Below are positions 21,462 to 33,784 of a DNA stretch of 64,000 nt, piece by piece. The translations under genes were made by a program, and so were the position numbers. Under the pieces are notes generated by a model. It had not been told where the DNA came from and did no database searches. It saw nothing but the letters and a program-made list of their open reading frames with translations. The DNA is from Eucalyptus grandis (lineage: Eukaryota; Streptophyta; Magnoliopsida; Myrtales; Myrtaceae). The DNA is taken from contig NC_052618.1 of assembly GCF_016545825.1 (NCBI RefSeq), positions 41,362,196 to 41,426,195 of the forward strand, given 5' to 3'. Positions within the stretch are counted from its first letter, which is position 1; each line of letters begins with the position of its first letter.

Positions 21462-24091
21462 ATACTTCAAAATAGAAAGTCAAAGCTGTGTTATGTAAGT
21501 CTAGTCAATTCTGCTTCAGTTAGGTCTTATGTCCCGAAATCTTATTCTTCAGTTCCTCCGGACATGATTCTGCTTTGTGTGTGTAAAATTATCTGTCAAT
21601 TTGGTATTGAACTATATAATTATTTAATGAAAAATAACGAGGTTTCTTTAGAAATTACCCGCTATATCATACACGTTGGATGTTGTATGATATTTCAGTT
21701 TTCCATTGTACTTCTTTCTTCTCAATCTTCCCCAATGTTATGTTGAGGCCGGGAGAAGTATTAAGACGGAAGTTTTTTGTGTTATATTCAGATTTTAAAT
21801 GGAAATAACCACATGAATGGGCAGAGATTTAACATAAAAATGGCTAAACCTCGTACAGAAACGACATCGACCACTTTTGACTTGGAAGTTGCATAAGGTA
21901 TACTGTACCAATTTTTATATGTTTCTGGAAAGAACTTAAATATTGAAACTGTCCTATGTCATCTAATCTTTCAGAGTTCTCTTTGCATATAACTAGTGCC
22001 CTACAAATGCATGATAGAACATGAATGTATCCAAATCAAATTGGTGATAATAGACGGGAAAACAAACCGAATAATAATAGCAGCGAAATGATGTAAAGGA
22101 AAAAAAGGAAGCACATTAATTGAACTTGTGAGCGATGCTTTGACCATATACATAATCTCTTTACACAGTAAAGCGAACCCAAAATAGATAGTCTTAACCT
22201 CAAACTTAGATCAATAAATTCCATAAAAAGCCTATACGGGTTATGGTAAGTTTTAAGTGCCGTTACTTCTTCGGAAAGTGGTCTCATCCATATTTTTTTC
22301 TATGACCATCCCTTTTACTCAAGCCGCGGCCCTCTCGCCGGTTATAGGCATGCTTTTGTTTACTCAATCTTTGCTTGTTAACTTGAGTTCAGAAAGTTTG
22401 GAATATGGACACTTAACTTAATCGTGCATCTTATTGCACGTATAGTTGGCCGACAACTTATTTATCATCGTTCTAAAAACAAATGATAACAAAACAGGGA
22501 AATAAAATAGACAATCGATTTGTGCGATTCAGTCGATAGGACCTATTCCTTACAGGGGAAAGCAACACATGATTTTATTATAAATTAAGTGATAAAATCG
22601 AGATTACAACAATACTCGAGACACTCAAACACACTTAGTGTGCCCCAGCTCCCAATTACATTTACACAGTATTTAGCATCCGTAATTCCTCAAGAAACAA
22701 TCTCTCAATCTCACAAAAGAATTCACAAATCTTACCCACAAGATTTTGCTTGACTTGAATACTTAAAGCTCCTCTTGGACTGCTTCAAAGTGTAATTCAC
22801 AAAGAAGTCATCTCTTGGATGCTCTTCAAAAAGAAAATCTACCTCATATAATGAAAAAAATTTGGATCCAATATAGGAAACCCATACAAATTGGGAGCCC
22901 TACTTGAATGGAGTTTCCTTTATGAGTTCAATTTTCAGAGAAATTTTCAACATCTTCATATTGGCTTGTTGTTTGAGTTAAGTCACAATCGTTTTGCTGG
23001 AATTTGAACTTCACTACTACTCTTCCCTCATCCTCTCATGGGATCAATTACAAGAGAAAACTTTCAAGTCCAAGGCCAAGTCAGGCCGGAACATCACTAT
23101 AATTGAGGGTCTCATTAAAACACCAACTCCATCTGCACCTTTAGTTATTCCACAAGGATTCTCGAACATAACCTCCTCGACCGTAGACATCCTCAACCAC
23201 AAACACTAGGCAGCCAGTGTAGTATTGATAGATACAAACAATTGCTCTATTTCATGTTTCCTCGGTAAAAGATTTGCCGATGTTGATTTTGGGAGTACGT
23301 GGTGCTAGGGGTTTGCACCGTTGAGGTAAGTCCCTTTCATGGCATTTATTCCTTTTCACTTTCCCTGTCTAGTGTGTGAGGGTTTTATTCATTGCAATTG
23401 CTACCTCCACAAGGTGGTTTGGACCTGGGTTCTGTTTTCTTAAGACAAAGTGGTTTTGAGTTTATAATATGAGCCATAGAACCAAAGCAACAAGTTCAAA
23501 CAAAGTTGAGTTCTTTGGATTGTCGTTGAAATGCAATAGTCATTCATTTAATCTGGTTTCCCCCTATCTTGTGATTCTAATATGCAAAGCGGGATTTGAC
23601 CAAATAGCTTTCATCCATGGACAGAGAAGTAACATGTGCTTGGATTATAGAAAAGTATTTTATGTGTTGGTCGAACAACTGAGGTAGTGGGATCGATCAA
23701 TCACATTACCTATGTGCTACGCTTGCTATGCTAAAACACAGAATTCTATAAATAAAAATATAACTGAAGATTAAAACCTAGGTTTCTACTATTTAAAAAA
23801 GCATAAATTTTTATATAGGAAAAATACTAATCTTTCATACCTAAAGTAGAGGGAGAGATTGATGAAGAAATTTTTCTCAAGGGACAAGCTAGGCGGCTGT
23901 TTTGTTTTGTTTTTTGTTTTTTTTTTTTTTTAAGCTTTGTATCATATGATGGTTAAGGATACATAGTGTTTTCACATTGAAATATAACTTCCAAACTTTG
24001 GCTATAGCTTTTCCTTTAAATTCTTCTTTTTAAAACATTAGTCATTGTCTATCAATTTGGATAATTACTTCGGTAATTCCTAAAAAGTATT
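21462..24091. other. 3' flank of the CEP gene, then no gene recognised
   Basis: About 21462-21650 is the likely 3' UTR. Beyond it there are only short frames. A segment near 22994-23340 has a frame ending in TPSAPLVIPQGF and a donor-like gaggtaagt at 23313, but no family could be named. A T-rich tract lies at 23915-23932. Confidence 0.45.
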
Positions 24092-25171
24092 TGTCGACAC
24101 CTAAATTTTGATTGGATTTTTTTAATTTGGCATTAATTTCTTCTTTTTAAAAAAAATTCTTTTTTTTGGATAATAAATAATAATAATAATAACCACAAAA
24201 GAAAAAAAAAAAAAGCAGCAGCCAAAGGGGCCTGGGCCTTCAATCCCGGCCCCTGCCCTTTTTATCCGCGCAAGTGCCCCCAGGGCCCAGCCCGGCCTTT
24301 TTTTTCCCCTGGCCCAGCTCTCTTTCCCCTCCTCATCTTCTTCCCCTGTTTGTCTACTTCCCCGACCGGATATGCAGCACCCGCCGGAGGCCGGACGCGC
24401 GCGATGCCGGGACGCGGGAGGATACAGCGACGTGCGCGCAGGCGGTGGGGACGCAGCACTGATGGCGAGCAGGCCTTCGTGGAAGGGGAAGGACTGACGC
24501 CGGTTCGGCCGGCGGAGGAAGGCCAGTCGGCGCATCAAGGACCGCCGGCCTAGCCTCCGCCGACCGGCCCTCCCGCGCCTATAAATAGGGCGTCGGGGGG
24601 AAGCCCAAACCACGGCCAAGAGAGGATCCAAGGCAGCTACCTCCGATCACCTCCCCCGAGAGACATCGGAGGAGGTCCGAGAGCCGGCCAGCCGGAGATC
24701 CAGATGTGGTCCTGATCCGAGGGGATTCCAGATTTGCGAAGAGGAGCTGAGCGAGAGAGAAATCAGAGGGGAGAGGGCCGGATCTGGTCGGCCAAGGTCC
24801 AGATCTGGGGGGTCGATCCAGCTCCACCGCAGCCCCGACGCCGTCCGCCGCGTCTCCGCCCGCCGCGTCGCCGCCGTCGAGTCACCGCCCGGTGATGTCC
24901 TAGCCAACCTCCCCCTCCGGGTCGTCGGTCAGATCCGGGTCGGAATCGGGTCGGACCTGGGTCGCTCGGGTAGGGTTTTTAGGAACCAGGTCGTCGGTCG
25001 TCTGGCGCGAGCTCAGAGGCGCGTAGCCCCTTTTTATTTTTGGGCTTTGAGTGAAAAATTCTGGGCCGGGCCCATGCCTCAGGCCCGGCTGGGCCGACGG
25101 TTGGCCGATCGGGCCGGAGGCCAATGAAACGGGTCAGCCCGACCCGGGGATCCGACCCGGGTCGTTCTTAA

Positions 25172-25212
<41 letters not shown>

Positions 25213-25443
25213 GTAATAATAATATATTTTAATAAAAATAAGAAAAATAAAAAAATGATTTATTTTTAAAAAATAAAAAATATCCTAAAATATCCCATAT
25301 TTTCCCAAAAGCACAAAAATAATTAATAATTCCACAAAAGATTAAAAATAAAAAATATTTTTTATGTTCAAAAAAAAAAAAGATTCAAAAAACTATTTTT
25401 CCTCCACAAATACTTGGAAAATTCGTCAAAAATCCAAAAAGCC
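24092..25443 (+). mobile_element. Truncated Tat/Ogre-like gypsy LTR, plus orientation
   Basis: Begins TGTCGACACCTAAATTTTG, matching the reverse complement of the LTR end at 39475 (TGTCAACACTTAAATTTTG). A TATA box with the identical neighbourhood (cctataaatagggcgtcggg) occurs in both LTRs. The GC-rich leader, (AAT)n tract (25170-25230) and aaaaatccaaaaag motif near the right end also match. The similarity ends after gccttagg at about 25447, where another sequence is joined, so the 3' part of the LTR is missing. The GC-rich open frames at 24120-25270 are not genes. Confidence 0.75.
24580..24588 (+). promoter_or_regulatory. LTR TATA box
   Basis: TATAAATAG in the GC-rich part of the LTR, about 490 bases after its start; conserved in the minus-strand sister LTR at 39031-39039. 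It is the probable U3/R promoter of the retroelement. Confidence 0.6.
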
Positions 25444-25446
25444 TTA

Positions 25447-25640
25447 GGCTGCGGTTGGTCAACCGAATAAAACTGGATATGATATGTTTTATCCTATCTC
25501 GTGTTTGGTAGCTGTCTAGGATAGAATAAGGTCGGATATAGAAGGGATATATACCGGATAAAAAAATCCGAGAGGGGGTGGGATAAGGTCGGATAGGATT
25601 TCTTTTATCCGAAACATAAAACCCTATGCTTTTTTTTTTT
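25447..25640 (+). mobile_element. One end of a PIF/Harbinger-like element
   Basis: The junction reads TTA then GGCTGCGGTTGGTC. A TTA target site followed by GGCTGCGTTTGGTC-type terminal sequence is typical of plant PIF/Harbinger MITEs. The interior has repeated ggataaggtcggata-like words. The opposite end was not found in the window, so either it is truncated or it encloses the IQM fragment further right. Confidence 0.4.
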
Positions 25641-26186
25641 TTTCTTTCTCCGTCGTTCACCTGACGATGACTCTCTGTTTCCAAAGTATCGACGTTGAAG
25701 CCTTCTCCTCAATAGCTCTCCGATTCTCATCGAAATTTTACAAAAGCGACGAATTTTCAAAGGTAAATAATCATTCTCTCTCTCTAACGTTGATTTCTAA
25801 AGTAGTTGTGGATTGTCTTCCTGTTTCATCTATGTTTCAGCTTACATAGGTCAGAATTGTAGTTTTAGGTTTTTTTGCTGGTTGATTAGAGATCATCTTC
25901 TTGGTAGTTTTGAATCTATAGATTTATAAAGGCCTTTCTGTTTTTGTGCAAAATATTTGATATCTTCAACGCGAATTGTTCGTTCTTGGTTCTATTCTTC
26001 AATACCCAAATTTCCAAGGCTCTTGCATCTCTCTCTCGTGAGATAATTAAATAATTGTGGAGAATCGACAATATTCCTATGGTGGTTGACTCAAAAGATT
26101 CGCAATTGTTCCTGTCTTGCCGTGCTTTTTCTCTCCCTTCTCCAACCCCCCTCCCTCCCCCAACGCCTTTCCCACGACGACCACGC
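25641..26186. other. Leader-like sequence of unknown source
   Basis: A C/T-rich run is followed by a short plus-strand frame (25667, starting MTLCFQSIDVEAF) and a donor-like caaaggtaaat near 25758. It looks like the 5' end of some gene, but it is joined to IQM exons of the opposite strand, so it is probably a captured or rearranged fragment. Confidence 0.3.
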
Positions 26187-26695
26187 ATGAGAGATGCAAA
26201 TTGTGGCCATAACGATGCCGTGGGTCAATCTGTTCAAGCAGGAGACTATCAATAGTATTCTTTATTTTTAGATCTCCTCTTCTTAGAAAGAAAAGTGACC
26301 TTGCTGTAGCATGTCTCAGGAGTTTAAGGGACTTACGGCTTCAAGCCAGTGCTGTAATGCTAACTTTTGAGCCTTCTCGTCTTTTGACAAACCTTTTCCT
26401 ACCTGAAAGATAATTTATCAGCGTCCTAATGATAATTGTCACGTAAGTGAAAAACAGGAAAACAAAACTTTTCCTACCTGAAAGATAATTTATCAGCGTC
26501 CTAATGATATTGTTAATTGTCACGTAAGTCAAAAACAGGAAAACAAAACGGTCTCTTTCAAAAGATTGCCTTTTATGTACCTTGGCGACTCTAGTTCTTG
26601 CCCTCGCCCACCGAGAACCAACTGTTTCAGGCTTATCATCCTTGTAGAATGATACGAAACTATGCTTCAAGGCTGCAAAGTCTATTGCCTTCCAC
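26187..26695 (-). pseudogene. IQM-type calmodulin-binding protein gene fragment, three exons
   Basis: Minus strand. Exon A (26695-26581) encodes [20 protein letters not shown] followed by [12 protein letters not shown]. Exon B (26402-26337) begins [19 protein letters not shown]. Exon C (26229 to about 26187) gives IDPRHRYGHNLHL. These segments match the conserved core of plant IQM proteins, a calmodulin-binding family. Splice signals are GT-AG and phases join in frame, so this is genomic DNA and not a retrocopy. The upstream IQ-motif exon and everything after exon C are missing, and exon C ends abruptly in unrelated sequence, so it cannot encode a full protein. It lies amid transposon sequence and may have been captured. 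Confidence 0.82.
26389..26549. repeat. ~80-bp tandem duplication across an IQM splice acceptor
   Basis: The block acttttcctacctgaaagat ... caggaaaacaaaac occurs twice (about 26389-26466 and 26467-26549). It contains the acceptor and the first bases of exon B, so the A-B intron now holds a second, upstream acceptor-like site on the minus strand. Confidence 0.8.
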
Positions 26696-27645
26696 CTAAA
26701 ACATTAGCATATATCTGAAAGTTTCTTTGATTATAATTTTTGCACACTCCTTCTATTTGGGACCTTTCATGTAGCATGTGTTGGAGTTCCATTATAAATT
26801 TATTTAGGAATAGATATATCAATGTTTATGTATATAACTTGAAACTGCTATTGAAAACATGACATTCAATGCTACATTGTTCTACTCTTTAGAGAATTAA
26901 TCAAGATCATTGATAGATTGCAGTGAATTAGGTTGTTAACAAGGACCGATTAGCAAAAAGTAAAAGTATAACTCAAATGTAAAACCCTATTGATTATGCC
27001 TTTATAGGTCATACATTATGTATTGATCTTCTCACTCAGGTAAATCTCAAGTAAATTTCTTTCTAGTAAGAAAAGTTCAAGTAATGAAGGAGATCCCCGT
27101 ATTTAGTAGAAATTGCAAGATATTATCGTATGAAGGAGATCTTGTATTTTGTTGTGTGGGTTGAATATCATGGCTGATTGAAGGTTGAGCTAGTTTTCTT
27201 TTTCTCTGTTTTTGTTACTTTAAGAAATTTGGGATTGATTTGATGGGCATTTCTGCTTTTGCCCCTGTAGAAGAGAAAGATGTAAATGGATTGATCAGCA
27301 GGGCCAAAATTAAAAGTGAATTGAGGCCTGAAGGATCTTTGTCATTTTCTTTGGCGATACTTGAGACGCCATTTTGCTTGGGAGAGTTTATCAAAGTCTG
27401 ACATGCCTTTTATTGATTTGTTTTCCACATCTTTGACGGTCAGGTGATCTTGCAACAGACAAGAGGGAACGTGTTAGTCATGAACTCTTTTAGGAGTTGG
27501 ACAATTGGGAATGATATAACATTACCCTCCATTGGTTTGCAAATGATTGGATAGACTTGAGTATGAGGAGGATATGAAGTCTTGCACTTTTCATTTCGTT
27601 AGGTCACTTGCTCTCTCGTAATTTGCAGGCGTAAGAGAAGCACAA
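26696..27645. other. No gene recognised
   Basis: Upstream of IQM exon A on the minus strand I looked for the IQ-motif exon and did not find it. Sequence is AT-rich with short frames only. Confidence 0.5.
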
Positions 27646-27756
27646 TTTTTTTATTTATTAGTTTTTACATATGGCAACTAGTTGCTGCTCCCAAGACTCA
27701 AACCTTATTCGCATATGGACCGTGTCATCCCCCATACCACTCGGCTAAGGCACCGG
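27646..27756 (-). mobile_element. tRNA-derived SINE, minus strand
   Basis: On the minus strand an A-box-like TAGCCGAGTGGTATGGG (27733-27749) is followed by a B-box-like GGTTTGAGTC (27695-27704). It ends in an A-rich tail (T/A-rich plus-strand sequence 27646-27668). The spacing agrees with a leucine/serine-tRNA-like head. No anticodon stem or clover-leaf that would make it a real tRNA gene was seen. Confidence 0.55.
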
Positions 27757-28472
27757 TAGTGTTCGTAGGGCGTTTCTTTTTCATTTAACCGAATTGGCTC
27801 TTGGACGAAACGTCCTTTCATACCAAGTTAGGTAAATCGATATGGGTCACTTGATTTGCCCAAATTAACCATTCAGCTTGATTCTTGAATCCTATGCTTT
27901 CTCTCAATAGGAGAAAATATGTCAAAAGCGAGTTCAGAGAGAGAGTATTGGAAACAATACCGAGTTACCCTTCCCCAGAGTTTGTATTTACTGATTCCTA
28001 GGGATATTTGAATGTCGATGATAGCCTCTTCATCTTGACTTAGTTCAACATCTCTTTTGACTGACCTTTCTCATGTGTGGCCATGTATGCATGATTGATG
28101 GTTGTTGATTTCTCTTAAACGCTTTATTTCTATGGAATTTTTCTTTTGTTTTTGACCATATGAGCCTTCGCAGCATTTGGCAAAGTCATATACCTCAAGC
28201 TTACATGGAATCTAAGATGGACAATCAAAACCTCCAATTCTATGATGGCAATCATTTCTTGAGGAGAGCACGTGTCCGGAGCAAGAAGTGAGGTTTCCAA
28301 GCCCTAACGTCATCATCAAAACTAGGGGGCTAGAGACCTACTTCGATTGTCTGGATTTCCTCCCCTCTTTGAAATAGGATGATCCTTTTTTTGCCCCTGC
28401 TTTCTTGAAAGAGTGTCTTTGAACTCGACGAGTTCACATGATGTGCCAGCATCAAATGCCCCCTATCATGCT
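27757..28472. other. No gene recognised
   Basis: Short frames only; possibly internal sequence of a decayed retroelement interrupted by the solo LTR at 28478. Confidence 0.4.
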
Positions 28473-29569
28473 AAGTCTGTGGCACCCCCGAAACGGCCCC
28501 CGATCCGTTAGGGTCGCCACAGTTTGCTTACTTTACACTTGCCATAATAACACGTCACTCTGATACCATTGAATTATAGTGGGTCCAAATATCCCGAGGG
28601 TTTATATTATCTCAATCGGTCCCAGCGCAGTTCATATAACGGAAGCATATTCGACATCTCCCTAACCCATACACAAACTAAAACACTTTTATTTACATAA
28701 CTTTGACGGACATCATGAGTCGGTACAACAAAAGGCCAATGCTTTACTAAGCTCGGCTATAACCCAAAAGAACTCAACTCCTCATCAGCCATGTACACCG
28801 ATCCATCATCCAGTGTCGACTATCCAAAAAGTGTCACCCGCTACCAGTCACACGCGCAATCACACCCAGCCCAGTGCATCGGCTGGTGGCGGTGGCATCA
28901 TCCCCATCATAACCCCATCGCGGCGGACATGCACGGACAGGAACTCCTGGACTATAGGGCCATCAGGTAGACCGACATCATACATAGCTAAAACTCGAAC
29001 ACGGAGGAACACCAGACCACGAACACCCACACAGGAATGCTCCGAACACTCAACCTCAACGTTGGATGGTAAGTCATAGAAAGTACCACACGTGACCGGT
29101 AACAGAGGCATCTCTTAATCTGAAATGTTAGTTTCCAAAAAATGGGTGAGTACAACCACTCAGCAGTAAAAGATTCATCAAACTACATAATGCAACACGC
29201 AAGACAACCACAATTTCCTATGACATGCACATATCATCCATGCAATCATGCTTATATTTCCATGAGATTCATTCTTTAAGGCAATTTATGTTCCATGCCA
29301 TATGCACATACATGCGCATGATTCATATCATCCATACATTCATGTATATGTCCCCATGAGATTCATTCAACGCCTTCATGATCGCATTCTCAATGTCACA
29401 TAGTATCAACTCAATTTCATAGGTAATTCATGCATCATGCCATATGCACACACACATGCATGATTCATTTCCCATTTTGATATTCAAAAGGATCTCATTT
29501 TGCTCCAGGGATCAATCTTTTTTGCATCTTTCGTAACTCTCGCACCCAACCTGGCATCATGAGACCTCC

Positions 29570-29690
29570 GGCACACACCTCCGGGCATCCGACACACACC
29601 TCCAGGCATCCCGCACCCCAATTGGCATCACGAGGCCATTCGGCACACACCTTCGGGCATCCGGCACACACCTCCGGGCATCCAGACTCT
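29570..29690. repeat. Minisatellite, ~21-bp unit
   Basis: About five diverged copies of ccggcacacacctccgggcat inside the solo LTR. Confidence 0.8.
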
Positions 29691-30682
29691 CCCGGGGCAT
29701 CGTCGACTCAAGGGTCTGACGGTATCATCAACATCACAATGTATTTTCACATATATGTCTCATTTTCAAATTAGCATTTGATGCAATAATGTCAAAGGTT
29801 TAAATCAGCTTTTTGATGTCATATGATATGCTAAATTTTACCACATATGCTGTATAAATAACAACCCAAGATATCACATCTCATAGAGCAACTTATTTGT
29901 TCTTGAAAATAAAACAATTTTCGGATAAAATAGAATGCACTTCTTTAATTAAAATTCTAAAAAAATTAGTAAACAATCTTAATAAAATATAAAAATTTAA
30001 CATGTTTTAAACGAGATCTAGAGAAATTTTTCATGGAGAACATCATGTCAAAAGAACTTCATACGAGTCACTATGGTCCATGCATCACAGCCTCAAAATT
30101 TCAAACATCACCATTGCACAGTTTTATTCACAAATTCGGTATAAACCCTAAATCAACTCAGAAAATTCTAAAATTTTTATATGTTATAGAAAAAACCTAG
30201 AGGTAAAAGTTTCATGAAGAATGAAAAGTCATATTCATGATAGATCAAAATCTATAACCACCATAACTCTTCCTAACCCTCGGTAACGATTTCCAGATTT
30301 AACAATTTCAGAGAAAAATCGTTTCACCGACCAATACTCGTCCGTTTCTTCTCAAAGTTTAGTATGTTACTCCTCAAGATGTCATCTACAACTTTCATTA
30401 AAGACACAAAGTCAAACTTCAACTAGATAATTTTATAAAATTCACGGAGTCGCAAGGGGTCGGACTGTTCTTACATGAAACAGCTTACTTGTTCTAGGAA
30501 AACCACTACAATTCATTCGAATTTCAACATCCGGCATCAAGATACAAGCATCTCCAAGATCTACCACATTTCACTAGACTACCACAGCACATCATCAAGT
30601 AGATCAATGGACTTCACTTGCCTTAAGTTCGCACAAACACAGCAAGCAAACGGCGACTCAGGGACTTCGGGGGCGGCTCAAC

Positions 30683-31150
30683 TGATGGCGGAGCTATGCA
30701 GTGTCGATGGTGGCAACTGGTGGACGCACGGTGGGGCTGGTCTCCTTCTTCCCTCACCAATGCACCGTCACGAATTCCCTCTTTCTCTCGAACTCTCTCT
30801 CTTTCTCTCGGATTCTCTCTCTCGCTTGCTCGCCCGCTTGGTCTCACTCTCTCTTTCTCGATAGCTACCTCGTCCATTCCGCCCCTCTCTCTCCCCTTTT
30901 CTTTCTTTCACCCTCATGATGGCGGAGCTATGCAGTGTCGACGGTGGCAACTGGTGGACGCACGGTGGGGCTGGTCTCCTTCTTCCCTCACCAATGCACC
31001 GTCACGAATTCCCTCTTTCTCTCGAACTCTCTCTTTCTCTCGGATTCTCTCTCTCGCTTGCTCGCCCGCTTGGTCTCACTCTCTCTTTCTCGATAGCTGC
31101 CTCGTTCATTCCGCCCCTCTCTCTCCCCTTTTCTTTCTTTCACCCTCATG
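30683..31150. repeat. 234-bp direct tandem duplication in the solo LTR
   Basis: The block beginning tgatggcggagctatgcagt at 30683 recurs at 30917 and runs through a long CT-rich tract (ctctctttctctcg) to about 31150. The two copies differ at only a few positions by eye, so the duplication is recent relative to other features. Confidence 0.9.
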
Positions 31151-31670
31151 ATTAGCTAGTAATCATGAGGTTTTGCATGGGAATGGACAGTTGGTTGATC
31201 TCTCTTGCCACTTGTCAACTTTCATGCAAAGAGGTGGCCTTAATGGGCCGGGCTTAGGCTAGGCCTTGGTCGACCGAATGGGGGGATGGTGGGCTGCTGC
31301 TTTGGGCTGGTTCGGCCTTAAGTGTCTAGCCCACACTTGCTCCCATTTTTCCACTTTAATCCCCACTCATAATTACTTAATTACAAATATTCACATTGCC
31401 CTAAAATTTTGCAATATTAATCGATAGAAATCTGACTTATTGAGTACACGGCTAAGAAATTTCCTTATCAATTTATCCTTTAGTACAACCTAGATACATG
31501 GACATAGGATAAATTTCCAACAAAACAATTGTCCATTAAATGCTTAGCCTTGTTTAATTGTAATCCATTAGTCTAATGACCATAATATAGTTCGATGGCG
31601 CTTCCATCACCTATTCATGGGTCATGTTATATCCATGGGTTGTTATGAAATTTTAGGATACCACAAAGTC

Positions 31671-32055
31671 GAAGGGGATGGGGGCGATACTCTAAGACAT
31701 GAAGTGAATAAGTCAGAAAAACAAACATGATTGTTTTGATAGAAGTTTTTGATAATGAAATATTTTTTGTTTTCAGAATATATCTTTGGGAGGGAGAAAG
31801 CATGAGGAAGCCCAGCCCTCAGTATTCTCCTTGGATGATATTTTCTTTTTATGGTTGGATAGCATCATCGGGCTAGTTTGGTGTGTCTCCTCACGCCCGC
31901 AAAATGTCTTCAACTTTATTTAGTAATAGGTGAATTTACATTTTGGAAGAGTGATTTCAAAAGTTAGTTCTTCAAGTGGAATTGATGTTGAAAACAAAAC
32001 AAGCCTAACTTAAGAAAAATGTACAGGTTCCCACGTAGGGAATATGCAATAAAAT
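31671..32055. other. Retroelement internal remnant, no frame recognised
   Basis: Continues from the gag pseudogene on the minus strand; no protein motif can be read. Confidence 0.4.
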
Positions 32056-32059
32056 TAAA

Positions 32060-33580
32060 AGGGTTCTACTTGAGCGGGCCTGCACCCATTTCCCCTGACG
32101 GTCCTTCGTCGATAGCACCCATGAAAAGGTCTCCAAACATGGTTGTTATGTCATTTGGCCATTCTTTCTTTGTTGCTAAAGGTGGTACTTCATTGCTTGA
32201 ATAATACTCGGCCTCTACCAACCTTTGATAAATGTCAGCGATATGTGCTTCGACGTTTTTGATCTGATTGACTTCAGAATTGAATACCGCGTTTACTTTG
32301 TTGGTGTGATTAGGGAGTGGATTGCTCTAGAATGAGAAAGCTTTAGTGTCTAACAGATTCTGGATTTGACTCTTGAGGGTGAAGCACTCATCGGTCGAGT
32401 GCCCCACTTCTCCCATGTGATAGTCGCATATCTTTGACAGGTCATAGTTGGAAAAGCTTTCAGCGTTGGGTTGTTTTGGCTCAATCAAAAAGAGGTTCTT
32501 CTTCCGGAGGACTACAAGTACTTGTGATGGAGATCTAGGAAGAGGAAATTGTCTCTTGTTGCTGTAACGCTGGGACGGCTGGCGGCTGGTGGTCTATTGT
32601 TGTCTTGCACTTGTCTGAATTGTTGGAGGGTGATTGTAGGTCGCATTGACATCTACTAGGGGTTCTTTATCTTTCTTCATGCTGAACTTGCTTGTGGGTG
32701 CAGGTTCAAGTGAACCAACCATCCCTCAACCCTATCTCGATTTGCTCCTCTATTGGAATGAGTTGATTAAATGATTAAGTGATCGTGGTTACCATTCGAT
32801 TGCAGTACTCGTAGGGGAGTTTTGATGAACATTATTCTCAGCTCAAAATCGGTTGGTTCAGGACTGATTTGGGCAGCTAGATTCCTCCATCTAATATTAT
32901 ATTCTTTGAATGATTTGTGTTTTTTTTTTGGTACGCTCAAGATCCTCACAAGAAGGGGTAATGTCCATTATGAACTTATATTGCTTGAGGAATGCCTCAC
33001 TCACTTCTCTTCATATTTTGAGGAGGTTCATGTTCTTCATGATGTACCACCTGAGGGCTGGGCCTACTAGACTTGATTGGAACAACTAGATCATTAATGG
33101 TGCATTATTAATGTATTGGGTCATCCAAACCAAGTACATTTGCAATTGAGCCCTCGGGCAAGTCGCGCCATCGTACTTCTCAAACTTAGGCATTTTGAAT
33201 TTTTCCGGCATTTTGACCTTGGAATAAATGGAGAGGTCTGTCAAAGTAGGGTCTTGGAGGCTTTGCAATTGTTTCAGCCTCTCCTCAAGCTTTTCAAGGC
33301 ATTTGTCATGCTCAATTTTAGACAAACTATTTGGCTTAGCTTTCTCAATCGTGGTTTGGTGCGGATCATCCTCCAATTTGGGCATGTTATCGTCGATATC
33401 TCCACCTTGATCACCCTTGATGGAGGATTGTGGTAACAATACCTCAATCGAGGCTAGGGTGGGAGTAAGTTTGCTCTAAATGGAGTTTATCTACTTCAAG
33501 AGTTGTTGAAGCACATTAAAGACTTGTTTCATTTCACTTTCCACGACCATAACACGACTTGGTACATTCTCTTCAGCCAT
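32060..33580 (-). pseudogene. Decayed gypsy (Tat/Ogre-like) gag
   Basis: Read on the minus strand from the ATG at 33580 (MAEENVPSRVMVVESEMKQ), then stops, then a long frame (33439-33086) with EKFKMPKFEKYDGATCPRAQ, the classic start of the Tat/Ogre gag domain. Next comes EAFLKQYKFIMDITPS in a shifted frame, then a segment with FKEYNIRWRNLAAQISPEPT (32949-32767). Further on is CDYHMGEVGHSTDECFTLK near 32430-32340, equivalent to the Cx2-3H...GH...C region. Several frameshifts and stops show it is dead. It lies downstream (minus direction) of the LTR at 37548-39475, with the solo LTR 33785-37120 inserted in the leader. Confidence 0.8.
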
Positions 33581-33784
33581 TCTTGCTCTTGCTTTTGAGC
33601 GAGTTTGGATCGGCGAATGTTGATGTTTCGTGATTACCTAGCCATGAATAAACAAGCATGTGTGAAGACAAGGCGTAAATAGGGAGTCAGTCCATGATGA
33701 CGACCTAATCTTGCTCTTTTGTTTATTCATGAAAAGGTAGAAGATTTCTTAAGCATGGATTGAAAGAGGGCATGTGACATGTTA

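Larger units (their letters stand above)
8220..21470. repeat. Segmental duplication, copy 1
   Basis: From gctatctttatgtg at 8221 the sequence can be followed collinearly into copy 2 beginning at 52379. Checkpoints pair 9362 with 53645, 12300 with 55764, 13474 with 56930, 14000 with 57440, 16380 with 59480, 17612 with 60690, 18404 with 61480, 19500 with 62440 and 20973 with 63917. Identity is visibly high by eye. Main differences: copy 1 has a second tandem block (10160-10960), a truncated LTR (14617-16343) in place of LINE sequence and a hAT-like insertion (16467-17372). Copy 2 has a SINE, TRIM sequences and a ~0.4-kb deletion matching about 18945-19330. Confidence 0.9.
28478..31665 (-). mobile_element. 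Solo LTR, 3.2 kb, TSD AAGTC
   Basis: It starts TGTGGCACCCCCG and ends GGATACCACA, flanked on both sides by the perfect 5-bp duplication AAGTC (28473-28477 and 31666-31670). No internal retroviral genes lie between, so it is a solo LTR left by recombination. The minus-strand reading TGTGGTATCCTAAAATTTC resembles other LTR starts in the window (TGTAACATCCTAAAATTTC at 14617), which sets the likely orientation. The length fits the long LTRs of Del/Tekay-like gypsy elements. Interior oddities: a minisatellite at 29570-29690, a 234-bp tandem duplication at 30683-31150 and a PBS-like word near 28560. The many open frames inside are low-complexity artefacts. Confidence 0.9.

Noticed and set aside
24122..25124. 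Long GC-rich open frames on both strands
   Set aside because: They lie within an LTR, overlap each other in several frames and have proline/arginine-rich low-complexity content.
30475..31155. Overlapping frames rich in Ser/Leu in the CT-rich tract
   Set aside because: They are artefacts of the CT-repeat and the 234-bp tandem duplication inside a solo LTR.
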